Below are positions 1-7,457 of a stretch of DNA of 13,450 nucleotides, in pieces (position 1 is the stretch's first letter; every line of letters starts with the position of its first letter). Under the pieces are notes generated by a model, which was given only the letters and a program-made list of their open reading frames with translations, was not told the origin of the DNA and ran no database searches. The position numbers and the translations under genes are program-made. Origin of the DNA: Pseudomonadota bacterium (lineage in GTDB: Bacteria > Pseudomonadota > Alphaproteobacteria > Sphingomonadales > SMXR01); the NCBI GenBank assembly GCA_022571175.1, contig JACZYI010000003.1, positions 1-13,450 of the forward strand. The letters are read 5' to 3'.

Positions 1-1
1 A

Positions 2-64
2 CACGGGCTGGCGGTGCTGGTTGCATTTATCAGCTTTGTGAAAATGGGAGGCATGGGCGCATGA
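2..64 (+). CDS. C-terminal end of a CoxF-like small membrane protein (partial)
   Basis: Only the last 20 residues are in the window, ending in a TGA at 62-64. They read as the end of a hydrophobic helix (LAVLVAFISFV) followed by KMGGMGA. The stop overlaps the cox11 start in an ATGA, so the two genes are probably translationally coupled. In alphaproteobacteria the position just upstream of ctaG/cox11 is often held by a short single-helix protein (CoxF or similar) with a comparable helix-then-K-x-G-G ending. The assignment rests on position, hydrophobicity and that ending only, because the start and most of the protein lie outside the window. Confidence 0.6.
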   Translation, partial: HGLAVLVAFISFVKMGGMGA

Positions 65-633
65 GCATGACAATGGTTCCATCACGTAACAGTCGCACTG
101 CCGTTATTTTGCTCGGGTTGTCTCTGGGCATGGTAGGAATGGCCTATGCGGCAGTGCCTTTGTATGACCTGTTTTGTCGTGTCACGGGCTATGGTGGTAC
201 AACCCAAATCGCGCAAAGCGAAAATGTGGCGGTGCTGGAGCGCGTCATGAAAATTCGGTTTTCCGCGAACACTCACCGTGATATGAGCTGGCAATTCAAG
301 CCCGCACAAATTGCCCAAACACTGAAGATTGGCGAACAGGGCTTGGCATTCTATGAGGCGCACAACCCCACGAACCAGATCATCACGGGCACTGCCAGTT
401 ATAATGTGACACCCCACAAGGCGGGGCTTTATTTCATCAAGATCGAATGTTTTTGTTTCACCGAACAAACTCTGTTGCCGGGCGAGACAGTGCTGATGCC
501 GGTGACTTATTTTATTGATCCCGAGATTGTAGAAGATGTCGGTCTTGATGATGTCAGCGAAGTTGTTCTTTCCTATACCTTTTTTGTGCTTGATGAGGAC
601 GCAATCGAAACCGGTACAGGTGTAGCAGACTAG
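61..633 (+). CDS. ctaG: Cytochrome c oxidase assembly protein Cox11/CtaG (CuB chaperone)
   Basis: This membrane-anchored copper chaperone delivers copper to the CuB site of oxidase subunit I on the periplasmic side. The 190-residue product has a short cytoplasmic N terminus, one membrane helix at about residues 14-32, then the conserved VPLYDLFCRVTGYGGT stretch with Cys39. A periplasmic beta domain follows, with the diagnostic copper-binding CFCF motif at 130-133 in the context KIECFCFTEQ, and the usual YFIDPE segment at about 150-155. Length is typical for the family. The ATG at 61 is preceded by GGGAGG at suitable distance; ATGs at 67 and 73 are possible but less well placed. It overlaps the preceding gene by 4 bases and lies 47 bases before cox3, as expected in an alphaproteobacterial cta cluster. 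Confidence 0.97.
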   Translation: MSMTMVPSRNSRTAVILLGLSLGMVGMAYAAVPLYDLFCRVTGYGGTTQIAQSENVAVLERVMKIRFSANTHRDMSWQFKPAQIAQTLKIGEQGLAFYEAHNPTNQIITGTASYNVTPHKAGLYFIKIECFCFTEQTLLPGETVLMPVTYFIDPEIVEDVGLDDVSEVVLSYTFFVLDEDAIETGTGVAD

Positions 634-680
634 AGAGCAGAGGCCATCCCGGTGGTGGCAGAATTGACTAAGGATTTAAA

Positions 681-1475
681 ATGTCAGGTGCGGTTAAGCA
701 TGATTATCATCTGGTCGAGCCCAGTCTCTGGCCAGCGTTTGGCGCATTATCTGCCTTTCTGATGGCGCTTGGCGCGGTCGGCTGGATGCATGATTATCCC
801 TTTGCTTCCTATTTGTTCTTTGTGGGAGTGTTCGGCATTCTATACACCATGTATGCCTGGTGGGTTGATGTGGTGGAGGAAGCAGAAGGCGGAGATCATA
901 CCCCGATTGTCCAGATTGGTCTCAGATATGGCATGATCCTCTTCATTTGCTCTGAGGTGATGTTCTTTGTGGTCTGGTTCTGGGGCTTTTTTAATGCTAG
1001 TCTTTTCCCAACAGCAGAGATTGGCTCTGTTTGGCCGCCAACCGGTATTGAAACCTTTAATCCTTGGCATATTCCCTTTGTGAACACGCTTATTTTGCTG
1101 CTCTCAGGCACCACGGTCACCTGGGCGCATCATGCGCTGCTGGAGGATGATCGTGACTCCCTGAAGAAAGGTCTTTGGGCCACAGTGGGTCTTGGTGTGC
1201 TGTTCACTTCGTTGCAGGTTTATGAATATGTTCATGCCGGTTTCAGTTTTGCCGGTCACATTTACGGTTCAACTTTTTTCATGGCCACGGGATTTCACGG
1301 ATTTCATGTGATTGTGGGCACAATTTTCCTGAGTGTTTGTCTGGGCAGGGCTTATGCCGGGCACTTCAAACCAGATCATCATTTTGGTTTTGAGGCTGCA
1401 GCCTGGTACTGGCATTTTGTCGATGTTGTGTGGCTGTTTCTTTTTTCCTCCATTTATTGGTGGGGCGGTGCCTAG
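681..1475 (+). CDS. ctaE: Cytochrome c oxidase subunit III
   Basis: Subunit III is a seven-helix integral membrane subunit of the heme-copper terminal oxidase. It carries no metal but stabilises subunit I and its proton uptake. The 264-residue protein is full length. Family signatures are clear: GLRYGMILFICSEVMFF with the conserved glutamate at residue 92 (equivalent to the carbodiimide-reactive Glu of the bovine protein), WFWGFFNASLFP at 99-110, TFFMATGFHGFHV at 198-210, and the C-terminal WYWHFVDVVWLFLF at 242-255. The start is an ATG preceded by TAAGGA at 669-674. The gene follows cox11 and precedes DUF983 and SURF1, the usual oxidase-assembly order. Subunits I and II are not in the window and presumably lie upstream. 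Confidence 0.98.
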   Translation: MSGAVKHDYHLVEPSLWPAFGALSAFLMALGAVGWMHDYPFASYLFFVGVFGILYTMYAWWVDVVEEAEGGDHTPIVQIGLRYGMILFICSEVMFFVVWFWGFFNASLFPTAEIGSVWPPTGIETFNPWHIPFVNTLILLLSGTTVTWAHHALLEDDRDSLKKGLWATVGLGVLFTSLQVYEYVHAGFSFAGHIYGSTFFMATGFHGFHVIVGTIFLSVCLGRAYAGHFKPDHHFGFEAAAWYWHFVDVVWLFLFSSIYWWGGA

Positions 1476-1484
1476 GCCTCGCAA

Positions 1485-1868
1485 ATGCATGAAAAAAACA
1501 CCATCCGGACAGCCATGAAACGGGGTCTACGTTGTTGTTGTCCGCATTGTGGCCAAGGACGTTTGTTCCAGGCTTATCTTAAGATTTCAGATAAATGTTC
1601 TGTTTGTGACCAGGATTTCTCAAAGGCGGATTCTGCTGATGGCCCGGCTTTTTTCATCATGTTTGTGGTGGGCTTTATAATCGTGATTGGTGTTTTTATA
1701 GTAGAACGGTCCTATGCTCCACCGCTTTGGGTTCACGCGGTCTTGTGGGGGCCTTTGACCTTCGGACTGTCGTTTCTCCTGTTACAACCGTTCAAGGGGC
1801 TTTGGATTGCGGTACAGTTTTATCATCGTGCCGAGGAGGCTCGATTTTCGGATGGTGATCACTCTTAA
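1485..1868 (+). CDS. DUF983 zinc-ribbon membrane protein
   Basis: A 127-residue protein of the DUF983 family, whose biochemical role is not established. The N-terminal part has a zinc-ribbon-like pair of cysteine knuckles, CPHC at 19-22 and CSVC at 38-41, with two extra cysteines just before (17 and 18). The family phrase GxGRLF follows the first knuckle, and DGPAFF at 52-57 leads into two hydrophobic segments at about 55-73 and 82-100. The gene sits 9 bases after cox3 and 44 before SURF1, a placement common in alphaproteobacteria and suggestive of a link to oxidase biogenesis, but that is inference from context. No strong Shine-Dalgarno sequence precedes either the ATG at 1485 or the in-frame ATG at 1515, so the start could be ten codons later. 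Confidence 0.88.
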   Translation: MHEKNTIRTAMKRGLRCCCPHCGQGRLFQAYLKISDKCSVCDQDFSKADSADGPAFFIMFVVGFIIVIGVFIVERSYAPPLWVHAVLWGPLTFGLSFLLLQPFKGLWIAVQFYHRAEEARFSDGDHS

Positions 1869-1912
1869 CAGGTTGTCAGGGGGCCTGACGGGCGGTTGGG
1901 TGGAATAAAAAA

Positions 1913-2650
1913 ATGACCCATATTTTCACAATTAAAGCTGGGCCCACCATTATGACCAGCCTGACCATTGTGGCAATGGTTTGGCTTGGGTTGTGGCAGC
2001 TTGAACGGCTGGAGTGGAAACAAGATATTCTTTCGCATATTGCCGAGCAGCAATCCCGGCCTACCCAGCGTTTGCCCCAACAGATTGATGATCCGTTCAT
2101 GTTTGAATATGGAACATTCGAAACCTCTGGAACATTCGCGCATGATTTGGAGCTTTATCTTTTTGCCACCGGCCCGAATGGAGGCGCAGGATATCACATC
2201 TATACCCCACTCATCAGGCTTGATGCCTCGCCGGTCTTGATAAACCGGGGATGGATTCCGGTGCGTGCACGCAATCCTGAGACCAGAATAGATGGACAAA
2301 TTGCGGGTCAGGTCCGTGTGCGGGGTATTGCGCGATTATCACGATCTCCTGGCCCCTTCACGCCTGAAAATAACCTGGCTACCAACAATTGGTATTATGC
2401 AGACCTGACGGCCATGGCAGAGGCGGTTGGGCTGCCATCACTGGCCGGGGTTATCCTTGACGCTGATGACCATCCCAACCCCGGGGGGTTGCCCCTGGGC
2501 GGGGTCACCAGGCTCAATATTCCCAATAATCATTTGGCCTATGCCTTGACCTGGTTCATTTTTGGGCTGATAGCATCCGTTATTTATGTGATTTATTCTT
2601 TGTCACGCGTGAATCCGGACTTATCCGCCAAGCCGAACAGTGTGAAATAA
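1913..2650 (+). CDS. SURF1 family cytochrome c oxidase assembly protein
   Basis: SURF1 proteins help insert heme a into subunit I of cytochrome c oxidase. This 245-residue protein has the family topology: a membrane helix near the N terminus (about 11-28) followed by WLGLWQLERLEWK, a large periplasmic domain, and a second helix at about 209-228. Conserved family phrases are visible: GYHIYTPLI (93-101), VLINRGWIP (108-116), NNWYYADL (158-165) and LNIPNNHLAYALTWF (201-215). A GGTGGA Shine-Dalgarno lies 8 bases before the ATG. It is in line with cox11, cox3 and DUF983 and ends two bases before thrC. Alphaproteobacterial copies are often called Shy1 or Surf1; I leave the symbol blank because naming is not uniform. 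Confidence 0.95.
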   Translation: MTHIFTIKAGPTIMTSLTIVAMVWLGLWQLERLEWKQDILSHIAEQQSRPTQRLPQQIDDPFMFEYGTFETSGTFAHDLELYLFATGPNGGAGYHIYTPLIRLDASPVLINRGWIPVRARNPETRIDGQIAGQVRVRGIARLSRSPGPFTPENNLATNNWYYADLTAMAEAVGLPSLAGVILDADDHPNPGGLPLGGVTRLNIPNNHLAYALTWFIFGLIASVIYVIYSLSRVNPDLSAKPNSVK

Positions 2651-2652
2651 GT

Positions 2653-4050
2653 ATGCACTATGTGAGCACCAGGGGCGAAGCCCCCAGATTGGGCCCATCT
2701 GAAATCATTCTGGCTGGTCTGGCATCAGACGGCGGACTTTATATGCCCGAAAGCTGGCCCCAAATAACCACATCCCAAATGTCAGACTTTGCCGGGCTTT
2801 CTTATGCCGAGTTGACTGCAGAAATTCTGGCGCCTTATTTTGATCCCGATATATCTTTGGCGGAATTGAAAGATATTTCTGTGGATGTCTATGGCGGATT
2901 TAATCATCCCCAAGTGGCCCCGCTCCGGAAATTTGAGGAAGGGATGTGGCTTCTGGAGCTTTTCCACGGACCGACCCTGGCGTTCAAGGATTTTGCTCTG
3001 CAATTGCTGGCCAGGCTTATGGAGCGACTGGCGGGCAAGCTGGACAGACCCTTATTGCTGATTGGTGCAACCTCCGGCGATACTGGTGCGGCGGCGGTGC
3101 ATGCTTTCCAGAATATGGACAATATCCAGCTTCATATGTTGCATCCCGAAGGGCGCATATCAGAACTGCAACGGAAGCAAATGACGACTATAAAGGCGGC
3201 TAATATCCGGAATTATGCAATTCGGGGCAGTTTTGATGATTGTCAGGCCATGGTCAAAAGGCTGCTACTGGATTCCGATCTGGCAAAGCGGGCAAGCTTG
3301 AGTACGGTCAACTCCATCAACTGGGGGAGAATCGCCGCGCAGATACCGTATTATTTTTATGCCAGCCTGAAGGTGGGGGACAAGGGGCTGCCGCCTGCTT
3401 TTGCTGTGCCATCTGGCAATTTTGGAAATTGTTTTTCGGCCTTCGCGGCCAGTAAAATGGGGCTTTCGGTTCAGAATTTTATTGTTGGCGTCAACGACAA
3501 TGACGGCTTACGGCGAGCGTTTGAGGATGGTCAGGTGCGGAATGACGAAACTCTTGCAACCCTCAGCCCGGCCATGGATATTCAGCACTCAAGCAATTTT
3601 GAACGACTTCTACTTGAATTTTCTGGCCGAAGCGCAGAAAAGGTGCGGGCGCAGATGAACGAACTTTCTATGAGCGGTGGTTACGAACTTGATGAGGACT
3701 GGCTTCGCCGCGCGCGGGAGCGTTTTCATGTCACCAGAATTAGCGAGGATAGTATTTTGCAGGAAATAAAACATGTTTATGAGGCCAGTGGTATTTTAAT
3801 TGACCCCCATACGGCCGTTGGAACGGCTGCGGCTCGCCTCTGGAAAGAGGAAGGTGGTCAGGCTCCCGTGGTTTGCCTGGCAACGGCCCATCCTGCGAAA
3901 TTTCCTGAAACCATTGAAAAGGCCATTGGAACACCTCCGGAAATACCTCACACGCTCGCTGGCCTTTCTGAACTGAAAGAATTTGTAACCCATCTTGATG
4001 CCAGCCATGAGGGTTTGAAAAATAATATTCTCCAGGGTTTAGAAACATGA
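2653..4050 (+). CDS. thrC: Threonine synthase
   Basis: This PLP enzyme converts O-phospho-L-homoserine to L-threonine and phosphate, the last step of threonine synthesis in the cytoplasm. The 465 residues fit the long gammaproteobacterial/fungal-type ThrC. Visible landmarks are the N-terminal YVSTRGEAP, GLASDGGLYMPE (22-33), the PLP-lysine motif GPTLAFKDFALQ with Lys112, the phosphate-binding loop GATSGDTGAAAV (138-149), VNSINWGRIAAQ (219-230) and PSGNFGN (253-259). The ATG is two bases after the SURF1 stop with no clear Shine-Dalgarno, so translation may depend on termination of SURF1. The 3' end overlaps the protease start by an ATGA. The partner enzyme, homoserine kinase, is encoded on the other strand at 7907-8860. 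Confidence 0.97.
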   Translation: MHYVSTRGEAPRLGPSEIILAGLASDGGLYMPESWPQITTSQMSDFAGLSYAELTAEILAPYFDPDISLAELKDISVDVYGGFNHPQVAPLRKFEEGMWLLELFHGPTLAFKDFALQLLARLMERLAGKLDRPLLLIGATSGDTGAAAVHAFQNMDNIQLHMLHPEGRISELQRKQMTTIKAANIRNYAIRGSFDDCQAMVKRLLLDSDLAKRASLSTVNSINWGRIAAQIPYYFYASLKVGDKGLPPAFAVPSGNFGNCFSAFAASKMGLSVQNFIVGVNDNDGLRRAFEDGQVRNDETLATLSPAMDIQHSSNFERLLLEFSGRSAEKVRAQMNELSMSGGYELDEDWLRRARERFHVTRISEDSILQEIKHVYEASGILIDPHTAVGTAAARLWKEEGGQAPVVCLATAHPAKFPETIEKAIGTPPEIPHTLAGLSELKEFVTHLDASHEGLKNNILQGLET

Positions 4051-5318
4051 CTGTTAGATTGACCAGATTACCCAATGGCATTCGTGTGATCAGCGATAGC
4101 ATGGACCATTTGGAAACGATCTCGGTGGGGGCCTGGGTGGATGTGGGGGCGCGGTATGAGCCCAAACATCTGAACGGCATTTCTCACCTGCTTGAGCATA
4201 TGGCTTTCAAGGGAACCAAAAGGCGTACGGCTCGCCAGTTGGCTGAGGAAATTGAGTCGGTTGGCGGATATCTGAATGCCTTCACCTCACGAGAACACAC
4301 AAATTATTACGCGCGGGTTTTGAAAAACGACATGCCTCTGGCGGTCGATATCCTGGCGGATATTCTACAAAATTCCACCATTGATGAGAGCGAACTGGCT
4401 CGCGAAAAGGATGTCATCATTCAGGAGATCGGTCAGGTTCGGGATACTCCGGATGACCTGGTGTTTGATCATTTGCAGGAGATTGCCTTTCCCGAACAGC
4501 CCCTGGGCCGGTCCATCCTCGGCTCGCTCCAAAGCGTCACGGGCTTCCGTCGGGAAGCCGTTCGAAGCTATATGCATTCACATTATCGCGGAGAAAGTCT
4601 TGTTATTTCAGCAGCTGGAAACCTGGATCACGAACAACTGGTTTCGCTGGTAGAAAATAATTTTGATAAAATCCAAACGAAACGGGATCGAATTTTTGAT
4701 GGGGCGCGCTATCAAGGGGGCGAGTCGCGGGTCTCACGCCCGCTGGAACAACTTCATCTGGCTCTCGGATTCCCGTCCATAGCTTACGACCATGATGATT
4801 ATTTTGCCTTGCAGGTTTATTGCACAATATTGGGAGGGGGTATGTCATCCAGGCTGTTTCAGGAAATTCGCGAAGATCTGGGGCTTGCCTATTCCATTTA
4901 TTCTTTCTCTGCATCCCATGCCGATACTGGCCTCTTGGGCGTTTATGTGGGAACCAGCCCGACCTCGGGCAATGCTGTCATTCCGGTGATTGCTGGAGAA
5001 ATGAAAAAACTGGCGATCAAAGTTGGTGCTGGAGAGCTTGCCCGTGCCCGCGCCCAGCTAAAGGCAGGACTTTTTATGTCGCTTGAATCCTGCGCTTCGC
5101 GGGCGGAGCAGCTTGGCCGCCAGATGCTGGTATTTGACCGGCCCATAGAATCGGCGGAATTGGTGGAAAAGGTCGAAGCGGTTGATGACGCAGCCGTAAC
5201 CCGAATGGCCGCTCAAATTCTGGAAGGGCCGCTCAGTCTTGCTTTGGTCGGGGATGATCGGGAATTTACCGAGTTTGATGAAGTCCGGGCGAATTTTCAA
5301 ACTGTAGCAGAACTTTAA
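4047..5318 (+). CDS. M16 family zinc metallopeptidase (processing-peptidase-like)
   Basis: A 423-residue member of the pitrilysin/M16B group, related to the mitochondrial processing peptidase beta subunit. The inverted zinc motif HLLEH places ligands at His47 and His51 and the catalytic base at Glu50. The third ligand is probably Glu127 in the IIQEIGQ stretch, at the spacing usual for the family. GGYLNAFTSREHTNYYARVL (73-92) is highly characteristic, and the C-terminal half has GGGMSSRLFQEIRE (263-276) followed by LGLAYSIYSF, the second-domain substrate-binding region. All active-site residues are present, so it should be an active protease rather than an inactive partner. The physiological substrate is unknown. 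It shares an ATGA overlap with thrC; AGGG at 4034-4037 can serve as Shine-Dalgarno. The stop overlaps the convergent yqgE stop. Confidence 0.95.
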   Translation: MTVRLTRLPNGIRVISDSMDHLETISVGAWVDVGARYEPKHLNGISHLLEHMAFKGTKRRTARQLAEEIESVGGYLNAFTSREHTNYYARVLKNDMPLAVDILADILQNSTIDESELAREKDVIIQEIGQVRDTPDDLVFDHLQEIAFPEQPLGRSILGSLQSVTGFRREAVRSYMHSHYRGESLVISAAGNLDHEQLVSLVENNFDKIQTKRDRIFDGARYQGGESRVSRPLEQLHLALGFPSIAYDHDDYFALQVYCTILGGGMSSRLFQEIREDLGLAYSIYSFSASHADTGLLGVYVGTSPTSGNAVIPVIAGEMKKLAIKVGAGELARARAQLKAGLFMSLESCASRAEQLGRQMLVFDRPIESAELVEKVEAVDDAAVTRMAAQILEGPLSLALVGDDREFTEFDEVRANFQTVAEL

Positions 5319-5878
5319 GCGTGGCCGGCTTCCGCTGAAAGTTTTGATATATCCACTCCAATCAAGGCCATAGCCTCTGACCATTTTTCTTCAATCGGTG
5401 TCTCAAAAATGATTTTGGAATCGGCATCGCCGCTGAGCCAGGCATTATGCTGCATTTCATTTTCGAGTTGTCCTGTAGCCCATCCAGCATACCCAAGGGC
5501 CAAAAGGGTCTGAGTGGGGCCATTTTCATCGGCAATTAATTTAAGGCACTCAACGGTGGCTGTCAGACCCACAGAGTCAGAAACCTTGAGCGTGGTTGCT
5601 TCACCGTAATCAGAACTATGCAGGACAAAACCCCGACCAGTCTCCACAGGGCCACCGGCATGAAGAGGTATCTCCGGCACGGGTTGGTCCACCTCTATGT
5701 CTAGCTGGTCCAGTAATTCTGAGAACTTCATTCGCTTCACATGCCGGTTGATGACCAGCCCCATCGCACCATCATTGTTGTGTGAGCAAATATAGATTGC
5801 GGTTCTATGGAAGCGAGGATCTCCCATTGCTGGCATGGCCAGTAATATCTTTCCTTTCAAATATCCGTCGTTGCTCAA
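5315..5878 (-). CDS. yqgE: YqgE/AlgH family (UPF0301) protein, probable TTG start
   Basis: A cytoplasmic protein of the YqgE/AlgH (UPF0301/DUF179) family, whose molecular function is unsettled. Family landmarks, numbered from the TTG at 5878, are GYLKGKILLAMPAMGDPRF (5-23), GAMGLVINR (37-45), HAGGPVETGRGFVLHS (73-88) and LALGYAGWATGQLENE (126-141). The open frame continues to a TTG at 5965, but the extra 29 residues do not resemble the family. The TTG at 5878 gives 187 residues, the normal length, with a GGTGGA Shine-Dalgarno (5887-5892) 8 bases upstream. There is no ATG before the conserved core; the first one lies inside it. The gene converges on the M16 protease with overlapping stops and diverges from the DsbD-domain gene. 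Confidence 0.9.
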   Translation of the reverse strand: MSNDGYLKGKILLAMPAMGDPRFHRTAIYICSHNNDGAMGLVINRHVKRMKFSELLDQLDIEVDQPVPEIPLHAGGPVETGRGFVLHSSDYGEATTLKVSDSVGLTATVECLKLIADENGPTQTLLALGYAGWATGQLENEMQHNAWLSGDADSKIIFETPIEEKWSEAMALIGVDISKLSAEAGHA

Positions 5879-5886
5879 AGGCCCTG

Positions 5887-5892
5887 TCCACC
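5887..5892 (-). promoter_or_regulatory. Ribosome binding site deciding the TTG start of yqgE
   Basis: On the minus strand GGTGGA is followed by 8 bases and then TTG at 5878-5876. The same GGTGGA sequence, also with 8 bases spacing, precedes SURF1. It supports the internal TTG over the upstream TTG at 5965, for which I see no comparable site. Confidence 0.6.
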
Positions 5893-6019
5893 AGATGAGG
5901 CAACCAAATGAGGCCGCCGGGTTAGAATCGGACTTAAGGATGCGGAGTTTTCTGGTATGAAGCAAGCCCGGATCAGGGCGAATTTCACTTTATTTTGTCC
6001 AATAACCCTGCCAAGAGGT

Positions 6020-6048
6020 CTGGACCTTCCGTGGAGTCTCGCTATATA
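6020..6048 (+). promoter_or_regulatory. Possible promoter for the DsbD-domain gene
   Basis: TATATA at 6043-6048 lies 17 bases after CTGGAC (6020-6025), a poor -35. If used, transcription would start about one base before the ATG at 6056, giving an almost leaderless mRNA, which would fit the absence of a Shine-Dalgarno sequence. The -10 match is good and the -35 match weak. Confidence 0.3.
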
Positions 6049-6055
6049 TCAATTC

Positions 6056-6937
6056 ATGAACAGACAAAATAAAACAGGTCGAATATTTCATTTCCTGATG
6101 TTTACCGGGCTGATGAGCATGCTTTTCCCCTTGGCGGCCTTTGGCGAAAGCGCAAGTGAGTGGGTGGATGAGGGCTATGTCAGGTCACGCCTGGTTGCCA
6201 ATTATGAAATTATTTCATTCGGTGGTGAAGAGACGATTTTTATTGGATGGCAGGTGGAATTACAGGAGGGCTGGAAAACCTACTGGCGAACACCGGGCGA
6301 AGCCGGATTGCCACCCCGGTTTGACTGGACCGGATCCCTAAATATTGCCGAGGTGCGACCGCTCTATCCCTTGCCCGAGAGATTTGAGATTTTTGGGATT
6401 CAAACCTATGGCTATGAGGATGAGGTTATTTTACCCATTTTAATCAAACCGCAGATTGCCGGAGCACCGGTTACCATAAGGCTAAGTCTGGACTATATGG
6501 TCTGTCTGGATATTTGCATTCCCTATGAAGCGGATTTTATCTTGAATATTCCCGCTGGCGAACTGGCAAAACCATCGAGATATGCTCGAGCGATTGACCA
6601 GGAAATACAGCGCGTGCCGCGATCTGGCCTTGATAGTGAATTGGCCGGAATTATAATCGAGGAAATTCATGTGCGTGGCATGCCAGGAAGACAGCGGGTA
6701 ACCATCACTATTGACTCGCAGTTCCTCTTATCAGGAGCCGATGTGATTTTGGAAGCTGATAGCGCTTTCCGGTTTGATGCTCCCCAACGGGCTCTTGTGG
6801 GCGACGGCACCAGAGCAAGATTTATTATTCCCGTGGGCAGCATGAGAGAGGGCGTAGATCTGACCGGGAAACCGGGTATCATTACAGTGACTGATGGGTG
6901 GGGTGGTATGATTGAACAGGAAATTGTTTTTCAATAG
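6056..6937 (+). CDS. Secreted DsbD N-terminal-domain protein (stand-alone)
   Basis: A 293-residue exported protein that resembles the periplasmic N-terminal domain of DsbD/ScsB thiol-disulfide reductases. Residues 1-30 form a signal peptide (basic start, hydrophobic core IFHFLMFTGLMSMLFPLAAF). Then come FIGWQVELQEGWKTYWRTPGEAG (62-84), FGIQTYGYEDEVILPI (113-128) and DYMVCLDICIPYEADF (146-161), where Cys150 and Cys154 are the likely redox pair. DsbD itself continues into eight membrane helices and a thioredoxin domain; both are absent, so it must receive electrons from another protein. I prefer the ATG at 6056 because it gives a proper signal peptide; the open frame also has an ATG at 5957 that would add 33 atypical residues. 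It lies 24 bases upstream of the peroxiredoxin gene, hinting at a shared redox role. Confidence 0.85.
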   Translation: MNRQNKTGRIFHFLMFTGLMSMLFPLAAFGESASEWVDEGYVRSRLVANYEIISFGGEETIFIGWQVELQEGWKTYWRTPGEAGLPPRFDWTGSLNIAEVRPLYPLPERFEIFGIQTYGYEDEVILPILIKPQIAGAPVTIRLSLDYMVCLDICIPYEADFILNIPAGELAKPSRYARAIDQEIQRVPRSGLDSELAGIIIEEIHVRGMPGRQRVTITIDSQFLLSGADVILEADSAFRFDAPQRALVGDGTRARFIIPVGSMREGVDLTGKPGIITVTDGWGGMIEQEIVFQ

Positions 6938-6961
6938 AGAATCACGAAAGGGATTATGACT

Positions 6962-7444
6962 ATGACTATCAAGATTGGAGACCGGATTCCGGAGGGTGTT
7001 TTAGGAACCATGACCGTGGACGGGCCCACACAGCTGTCCACAGAGGAAATTTTCGGCGGGAAAAAGGTGGTTCTTTTTTCGGTTCCGGGCGCATTTACGC
7101 CAACCTGTTCTGCCAAGCATCTTCCCGGGTTTGTGGCACAGGCTGATGCCATTAAATCCAAAGGCGTCGATGTTATCGCCTGTGTCTCGGTGAATGATGC
7201 TTTTGTCATGGGCGCATGGGGACAAGACCAGGGTGCGGGCGACAGTATTCTTATGCTTGCAGATGGCAACGCCACATTTACCAAGGCGCTGGGGCTTGAT
7301 ATGGATGCGAGCGGCTTCGGGATGGGAATCAGAGGTCAGCGTTTTTCAATGCTGGTGGAAGATGGCGAGGTCACCAAACTTAACATTGAAGAATCGGGGG
7401 CGTTCAATGTCTCAAGTGCAGAATATGTTCTGGCGCAGCTCTAG
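6962..7444 (+). CDS. Prx5-type peroxiredoxin
   Basis: A thiol peroxidase of the Prx5 subfamily that reduces hydrogen and organic peroxides in the cytoplasm using thioredoxin, glutaredoxin or glutathione. The 160-residue form starts MTIKIGDRIPEG. The peroxidatic cysteine is Cys49 in the signature VPGAFTPTCSAKHLPGF, with the catalytic Thr/Pro just before it. A second cysteine (Cys74) is in VIACVSVNDAFVMGAWG, and GMGIRGQRFSMLVEDG holds the conserved arginine region. There is no C-terminal extension. AAAGGGA at 6947-6953 lies 8 bases before the ATG at 6962, which is why I prefer it over the ATG at 6956. The gene follows the DsbD-domain gene closely and its stop is 13 bases from the convergent rnhA stop. 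Confidence 0.95.
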   Translation: MTIKIGDRIPEGVLGTMTVDGPTQLSTEEIFGGKKVVLFSVPGAFTPTCSAKHLPGFVAQADAIKSKGVDVIACVSVNDAFVMGAWGQDQGAGDSILMLADGNATFTKALGLDMDASGFGMGIRGQRFSMLVEDGEVTKLNIEESGAFNVSSAEYVLAQL

Positions 7445-7457
7445 CCTGAAAATTTGA

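Noticed and set aside
82..468. Long minus-strand open frame inside cox11, and similar shadows inside cox3, SURF1, thrC, gcvT and others
   Set aside because: They lie opposite well-recognised genes, have no ribosome binding sites or family signatures, and reflect codon bias of the real genes.
5879..5965. N-terminal extension of yqgE from the TTG at 5965
   Set aside because: The extra 29 residues are unlike the family, no ribosome binding site precedes that TTG, and the internal TTG at 5878 has a good one.
5987..6014. Minus-strand promoter for yqgE (TTGGCA, 16 bases, TAAAGT)
   Set aside because: Both hexamers are moderate and the leader would be over 100 bases; not strong enough to list as a feature.
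5957..6055. Upstream ATG at 5957 for the DsbD-domain gene
   Set aside because: It would bury the signal peptide behind 33 residues with no family resemblance. It cannot be fully excluded because neither start has a Shine-Dalgarno sequence.
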